From positions 1 through 9,745 of the forward strand of contig JAEXRB010000178.1 in assembly GCA_023438325.1 (NCBI GenBank): a stretch of 9,745 bases of DNA. Direction: 5' to 3'. A model generated the notes under the pieces. That model was not told the origin of the DNA and searched no databases. It was given only the letters and a program-made list of their open reading frames with translations. The position numbers and the translations under genes were made by a program. This document shows positions 7,207-9,745 of this stretch, piece after piece (positions within the stretch are counted from its first letter, which is position 1; each line of letters starts with the position of its first letter). Origin of the DNA: Pseudomonadota bacterium. Lineage in GTDB: Bacteria; Pseudomonadota; Gammaproteobacteria; Xanthomonadales; Xanthomonadaceae.

Positions 7207-8467
7207 TCTGGGCCGCCAGATTGCCCTGGGCCTTTGGGTCTATGGCGTATTGCTGAGTGCGGCGCTGCTCGTGCATGGGCTGCTGGTCAACGAACAAGCC
7301 GAACGCATGGCCTGGGAGGCAATGCTGGAAACCGCGATGGATGATCTGCTCGACCGCAGGGCGCATCAGGAGGATTTCGTCTGGCGCAACAACGGCAAAC
7401 TGGATTTCTATCGCATCGACACCGGCACTCAAGTGCCCGAGCGCCTGCGCGGTTTGTCAGCAGGATTGCACGACGAGTTGGAGTTCAACGACAACGAATG
7501 GGTCGTGCTGGTGCGGCAGGTCGGCAGCGAACGCATCGCATTGGCGATGGACATCGATGGCTTCGAGAATTTCGAGTGGCAACTGCTCAAACCGGTGGTG
7601 ATGTCAGCCGTGTTGTTCATGCTGCTGTTGGGCGTACTGATCCATTTCGGCGTCCGCCTGTTGGTGCGTCCATTGCGCGACATGGCGCGCTACATCGGCA
7701 GCCTGCTGCCGGATCGACGTGGCCAGCGTGTCGCGCTGCCACAGCGCGCCAGTCTGGAACTGGAAGTGATTGCCGGTGCGCTCAACGGCTACCTGGAGCG
7801 TAACGACCGATTCGTCGAGCGCGAGCGCGTTTTCGTCGATACCGCCAGCCATGAACTGCGCACTCCCGTCAGCGTGATCCGCAGCGCCGTCCAACTCGCC
7901 CTGCTCGTGCCCGAAGTGCCACAAGCCGCGACCTGGCAACTGCAGCGCATCGACCGCACCACGCGCGAGGTGGAGGAGCTGGTATCCATGCTGCTGGTGC
8001 TGGCCAAAGACCCGGCGCGCATGCGTCAGGCCGATGAGCGCGTCGCGCTGCACGAGCTGCTGCCGGAAATCATCGAAGACCACCGCCCACTTTGCCGAGG
8101 CAAGGCACTGGAATTGGTATGCGAGCCGCTGCCTGCCTGCATTCTGATGGCTCCGGAAAGCGTGCTGCGGGTGGCGATCAGCAACCTCTTGCGCAACGCC
8201 ATCGAACACAGCGATCAAGGGGAAATCAGGATTGCGCTGGATGCACGGGGCGGCGTGGAAATCCGCGATCCGGGCCATGGCATGACGCCTGCTCAGATTG
8301 CCGAGCTGTATTCAAACATGGCACGCGGTGGCGGACACCGCGCCGGTATCGGGCTGGCCTTGATCGCGCGCCTGAGCGAACACCTGGGTTGGCATCTGGA
8401 CATTCATTCCGGGCCAGAGACGGGCACCCGGGTTCGGCTGGATCTTTCCGCCTCGCGTGTCGAGTGA
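7190..8467 (+). CDS. Membrane sensor histidine kinase, possibly ColS-like
   Basis: Inner-membrane sensor kinase of 425 residues, partner of the overlapping upstream regulator. Order: membrane segment 1 (about 10-33), periplasmic sensor of about 100 residues (34-134), membrane segment 2 (about 135-157), HAMP-like linker (158-210), HisKA domain with phosphorylated His221 in ASHELRTPVSVI, and an HATPase domain with N-box SNLLRNAIEH (Asn332, Asn336), G1 DPGHGM (360-365) and G2 GIGLAL (386-391). The ATP lid between G1 and G2 is short. The sensor is rich in acidic residues and ends with ENFE (126-129), an ExxE pair just before membrane segment 2; a further acidic patch HDELEFNDNE spans 94-103. ExxE pairs bind metal ions in ColS and some other sensors, so a zinc or iron ligand is plausible but unproved. 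No clear ribosome binding site is seen, in keeping with the coupled overlap. Confidence 0.92.
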   Translation: MATRLDLGRQIALGLWVYGVLLSAALLVHGLLVNEQAERMAWEAMLETAMDDLLDRRAHQEDFVWRNNGKLDFYRIDTGTQVPERLRGLSAGLHDELEFNDNEWVVLVRQVGSERIALAMDIDGFENFEWQLLKPVVMSAVLFMLLLGVLIHFGVRLLVRPLRDMARYIGSLLPDRRGQRVALPQRASLELEVIAGALNGYLERNDRFVERERVFVDTASHELRTPVSVIRSAVQLALLVPEVPQAATWQLQRIDRTTREVEELVSMLLVLAKDPARMRQADERVALHELLPEIIEDHRPLCRGKALELVCEPLPACILMAPESVLRVAISNLLRNAIEHSDQGEIRIALDARGGVEIRDPGHGMTPAQIAELYSNMARGGGHRAGIGLALIARLSEHLGWHLDIHSGPETGTRVRLDLSASRVE

Positions 8468-8511
8468 AACCGATCGCGCGGGGCCTGCGCTCTGAAACAC
8501 GCGACACGCTC

Positions 8512-8517
8512 TAAAAT
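8512..8517 (+). promoter_or_regulatory. Possible -10 element for the GNAT-Rieske operon
   Basis: TAAAAT matches the -10 consensus at five of six positions and ends seven bases before the ATG at 8525. No Shine-Dalgarno sequence precedes either candidate ATG (8516 or 8525). This would place transcription start at or next to 8525 and give a leaderless message. No good -35 hexamer stands at the right distance, so the call is tentative. Confidence 0.3.
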
Positions 8518-8524
8518 GCCCTGC

Positions 8525-9061
8525 ATGAACGATCACACCTCAGACATCGTCCTGCGCGATGCACGACGCGAAGACATTTCCGCCATCGTCGCGCTGGTCG
8601 AATCGGCCTATCGTGGTGATGTCAGCCGCCAGGGCTGGACCACCGAAGCGGATCTGCTCGATGGCCAGCGCATCGCGCCGGAAGTGTTGCTTGCCGACAT
8701 CGAGCGCATGCACAGCCGCATCCTGCTCGCGCATCGTGCCGGCGTCCTGCTCGCCTGCGCCCATGTCGCGGTGCAGGACGGGCAAGGCTACTTCGGCATG
8801 TTCTCGGTGCGCCCGGACCAGCAAGGCACGGGGCTGGGCAAGCTCGTGTTGGCCGAGGCAGAGCGCATCGTGCAGCAGGATTTCGCCGTCTCGCGGATGC
8901 GCATGACCGTGATCGATGTGCGCGATGAACTCATCGCGTTTTACGAGCGGCGCGGTTATCGCCGTACCGGCGAAAAGAAACCCTTTCCCTACGGCGATGC
9001 GCGTTTTGGCGTCCCGCTGCGGGATGACTTGCGATTCGAAGTGCTGGAGAAGCGATTGTGA
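8525..9061 (+). CDS. GNAT-family N-acetyltransferase
   Basis: Cytoplasmic acyltransferase of the GNAT superfamily, 178 residues from ATG 8525 (181 from ATG 8516). The fold order is visible: beta1 IVLRDARREDISAIVALV (8-25), a central strand GYFGMFSVRP (88-97), then the acetyl-CoA pyrophosphate loop RPDQQGTGLGK (96-106, the Q/RxxGxG/A motif A), and the late helix-turn LIAFYERRGYRRTG (136-149). The substrate cannot be told; a small molecule, amino acid or protein amino group are all possible. It overlaps the following Rieske gene by four bases (GTGA), so the two are co-translated. It begins 57 bases after the kinase gene and may be read from its own promoter. I prefer 8525 because the 8516 ATG overlaps a plausible -10 element, but the evidence for either start is thin. 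Confidence 0.88.
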   Translation: MNDHTSDIVLRDARREDISAIVALVESAYRGDVSRQGWTTEADLLDGQRIAPEVLLADIERMHSRILLAHRAGVLLACAHVAVQDGQGYFGMFSVRPDQQGTGLGKLVLAEAERIVQQDFAVSRMRMTVIDVRDELIAFYERRGYRRTGEKKPFPYGDARFGVPLRDDLRFEVLEKRL

Positions 9062-9381
9062 GCCAGGATTGGAGTGCGTTGTGCAGCACCGCCGAGGTTT
9101 TGCCGGGCGAAACCCATGTCGCCTGGTTCGGTGATGTGCCGCTGCTGGTGATCAACTTCGAAGGCCAGTTCCATGCGCTTGAAGACAAGTGCACGCATGA
9201 AGATTACGAGCTTTCTGCCGGCCCCTTCGTCGCCAAAACCGGGCAGATCGAATGCGTGCTCCACGGGGCGCGCTTTGATGTGCGCAACGGCGAGGCGATG
9301 TGTCCGCCAGCATATGAGCCGGTGCGCAAATATCCGCTCAAGGTCGAAGATGGCATCGTCTACGTGCGTGATCCGGACTAG
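9058..9381 (+). CDS. Small Rieske [2Fe-2S] protein, ferredoxin subunit type
   Basis: Soluble 107-residue Rieske protein of the kind annotated as non-haem iron oxygenase ferredoxin subunit. Both cluster-binding boxes are intact: Cys45-Thr-His47 in KCTHEDYELSAG and Cys66-Val-Leu-His69 in ECVLHGARFDV. The spacing and short length fit BphF/NirD-like Rieske ferredoxins, and there is no membrane anchor or signal peptide. It starts with GTG overlapping the GNAT stop (GTGA), with GGAG at 9046-9049 eight bases upstream. No oxygenase or reductase gene is nearby, so its redox partner is unknown. Proximity to the SUF operon raises the possibility of an accessory role in Fe-S metabolism, which is inference. 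The four cluster ligands make the family call secure; the physiological role is not. Confidence 0.92.
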   Translation: MSQDWSALCSTAEVLPGETHVAWFGDVPLLVINFEGQFHALEDKCTHEDYELSAGPFVAKTGQIECVLHGARFDVRNGEAMCPPAYEPVRKYPLKVEDGIVYVRDPD

Positions 9382-9408
9382 GGCTGCGTGCCGTCAAAAC
9401 ACCTGTTC

Positions 9409-9422
9409 TTGACATTTGTCAC
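9409..9422 (+). promoter_or_regulatory. FNR/Anr-like site overlapping a -35-like hexamer upstream of nrdD
   Basis: TTGACATTTGTCAC fits TTGAY-N4-RTCAA, the FNR/Anr family pattern, with one mismatch at the last base; its inner arms TGACA and TGTCA are perfectly complementary. The first six bases TTGACA also equal the sigma-70 -35 consensus, so the same bases could be a promoter element instead. No strong -10 hexamer is found 16-18 bases downstream; GGTATT at 9433-9438 is the best of the weak candidates. Oxygen control would suit the anaerobic reductase gene that follows. Confidence 0.35.
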
Positions 9423-9436
9423 CCAACATATCGGTA
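9421..9436 (+). promoter_or_regulatory. NrdR box 1 (distal, degenerate)
   Basis: ACCCAACATATCGGTA shares the core AACATAT with the box 32 bases downstream and matches about ten positions of the 16-base NrdR consensus as I recall it (aCaCwAtATaTwGtgt). NrdR is the ATP/dATP-sensing repressor of ribonucleotide reductase genes and binds paired boxes with centres 31-32 bp apart, exactly the spacing here. Confidence 0.65.
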
Positions 9437-9452
9437 TTTTTTGGGAAAGTCG

Positions 9453-9468
9453 CCACAACATATTGTGA
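9453..9468 (+). promoter_or_regulatory. NrdR box 2 (proximal, strong)
   Basis: CCACAACATATTGTGA contains the near-perfect palindrome CACAACATATTGTG (12 of 14 positions symmetric) and matches about 13 of 16 positions of the recalled NrdR consensus. It ends 15 bases before the nrdD start, where a bound repressor would block the promoter or early transcription. The paired arrangement with box 1 and the identity of the downstream gene make this a confident call. Confidence 0.75.
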
Positions 9469-9483
9469 TTGTGGGTGGCGGAT

Positions 9484-9745
9484 ATGGGGATGGCAGGGCA
9501 AGTGGAGGCGCTGGCCAGCGGGCCGGAAGTCGATCCGGTGGCAGCGATCGGTGAATACCTGAGTCGGGCAGATTGGCGGGTCAATGCCAATGCTAACCAG
9601 GGCTATTCGCTCGGCGGGCTGATCCTGAACGTGTCGGGCAAGGTCACGGCCAATTACTGGCTCTCGCACGTGTATCCGGTGGAGATCGGGCGGGCGCACC
9701 GCGAAGGTGATCTGCATATCCATGACCTGGACATGCTGGCTGGTT
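9484..9745 (+). CDS. nrdD: NrdD, anaerobic ribonucleoside-triphosphate reductase (N-terminal part, 3' end outside window)
   Basis: Class III ribonucleotide reductase makes deoxynucleotides from NTPs without oxygen, using a glycyl radical installed by NrdG. The reading frame is open to the window end, giving 87 residues of a protein normally about 600-700 long. The N-terminal catalytic-domain sequence is recognisable: DWRVNANANQGYSLGGL (30-46), SGKVTANYWL (51-60) and GDLHIHDLDMLAG (75-87). An in-frame TGA at 9466 limits how far upstream it can begin; ATG 9484 or ATG 9490 is the start, and the ribosome site is weak (GGGTGG just upstream). Conserved core sequence starts within about 25 residues, so no N-terminal ATP-cone allosteric domain precedes it. 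NrdR boxes and an FNR-like site lie directly upstream. Neither the glycyl-radical site nor nrdG is within the window. Confidence 0.88.
   Translation, partial: MGMAGQVEALASGPEVDPVAAIGEYLSRADWRVNANANQGYSLGGLILNVSGKVTANYWLSHVYPVEIGRAHREGDLHIHDLDMLAG

Noticed and set aside
8476..8490. Short GCGC...GCGC hairpin between the kinase and GNAT genes
   Set aside because: Only four base pairs and no T-run; too weak to call.
8455..8509. An 8-bp perfect inverted repeat (GCGTGTCG at 8455-8462, CGACACGC at 8502-8509) after the kinase gene, considered as a terminator
   Set aside because: The loop is 39 bases and no T-run follows on the + strand, so it does not look like an intrinsic terminator. It may be chance in GC-rich DNA.
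9410..9421. TGACATTTGTCA palindrome considered as a terminator for the Rieske gene
   Set aside because: The loop would be only two bases, the stem is AT-containing and short, and the following T-run (9437-9442) is too far away.

Overview
This is a gene-dense, high-GC window (by eye roughly 60-65 %) from a Gram-negative bacterium. The protein sequences and the pairing of a SUF operon with lipid A modification genes suggest a gammaproteobacterium, perhaps Xanthomonadales. That placement is inferred from general resemblance; no database was searched.

Layout: (1) 1-3945, + strand: SUF iron-sulfur cluster assembly operon, sufB (5' end cut by the window) - sufC - sufD - sufS. The last two junctions are 4-base ATGA overlaps. 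SufB, SufC and SufD form the scaffold ATPase, and SufS supplies sulfur from cysteine. (2) 6362-3931, - strand: a two-gene operon of a PAP2-family membrane phosphatase followed by an EptA-type lipid A phosphoethanolamine transferase. The genes are coupled by a TGATG junction, and the operon converges on sufS with a 15-base tail-to-tail overlap. (3) 6363-6516: divergent control region. (4) 6517-8467, + strand: an OmpR-family response regulator and a membrane histidine kinase, overlapping by 17 bases. They are very probably the regulators of the divergent envelope operon. The kinase has an ExxE pair at the end of its periplasmic domain, as in metal-sensing ColS-type sensors. (5) 8525-9381, + strand: a GNAT acetyltransferase and a small Rieske [2Fe-2S] protein, joined by a GTGA overlap. 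(6) 9484-9745, + strand: the beginning of nrdD, the anaerobic (class III) ribonucleotide reductase, cut by the window end. It is preceded by a pair of NrdR-like boxes 32 bp apart and an FNR/Anr-like site.

Taken together, the window holds iron-sulfur biogenesis genes, a self-contained cassette for sensing a surface signal and modifying lipid A, a small Fe-S protein, and an anaerobic radical enzyme. The clearest regulatory signal is the NrdR box pair upstream of nrdD. The most interesting hypothesis is that the four-gene kinase/regulator/phosphatase/transferase cassette is a metal- or cationic-peptide-responsive lipid A remodelling unit inserted beside, or into, a SUF locus. No RNA genes, insertion sequences, CRISPR arrays or convincing intrinsic terminators were seen, and there is no gene-free stretch longer than 150 bases.
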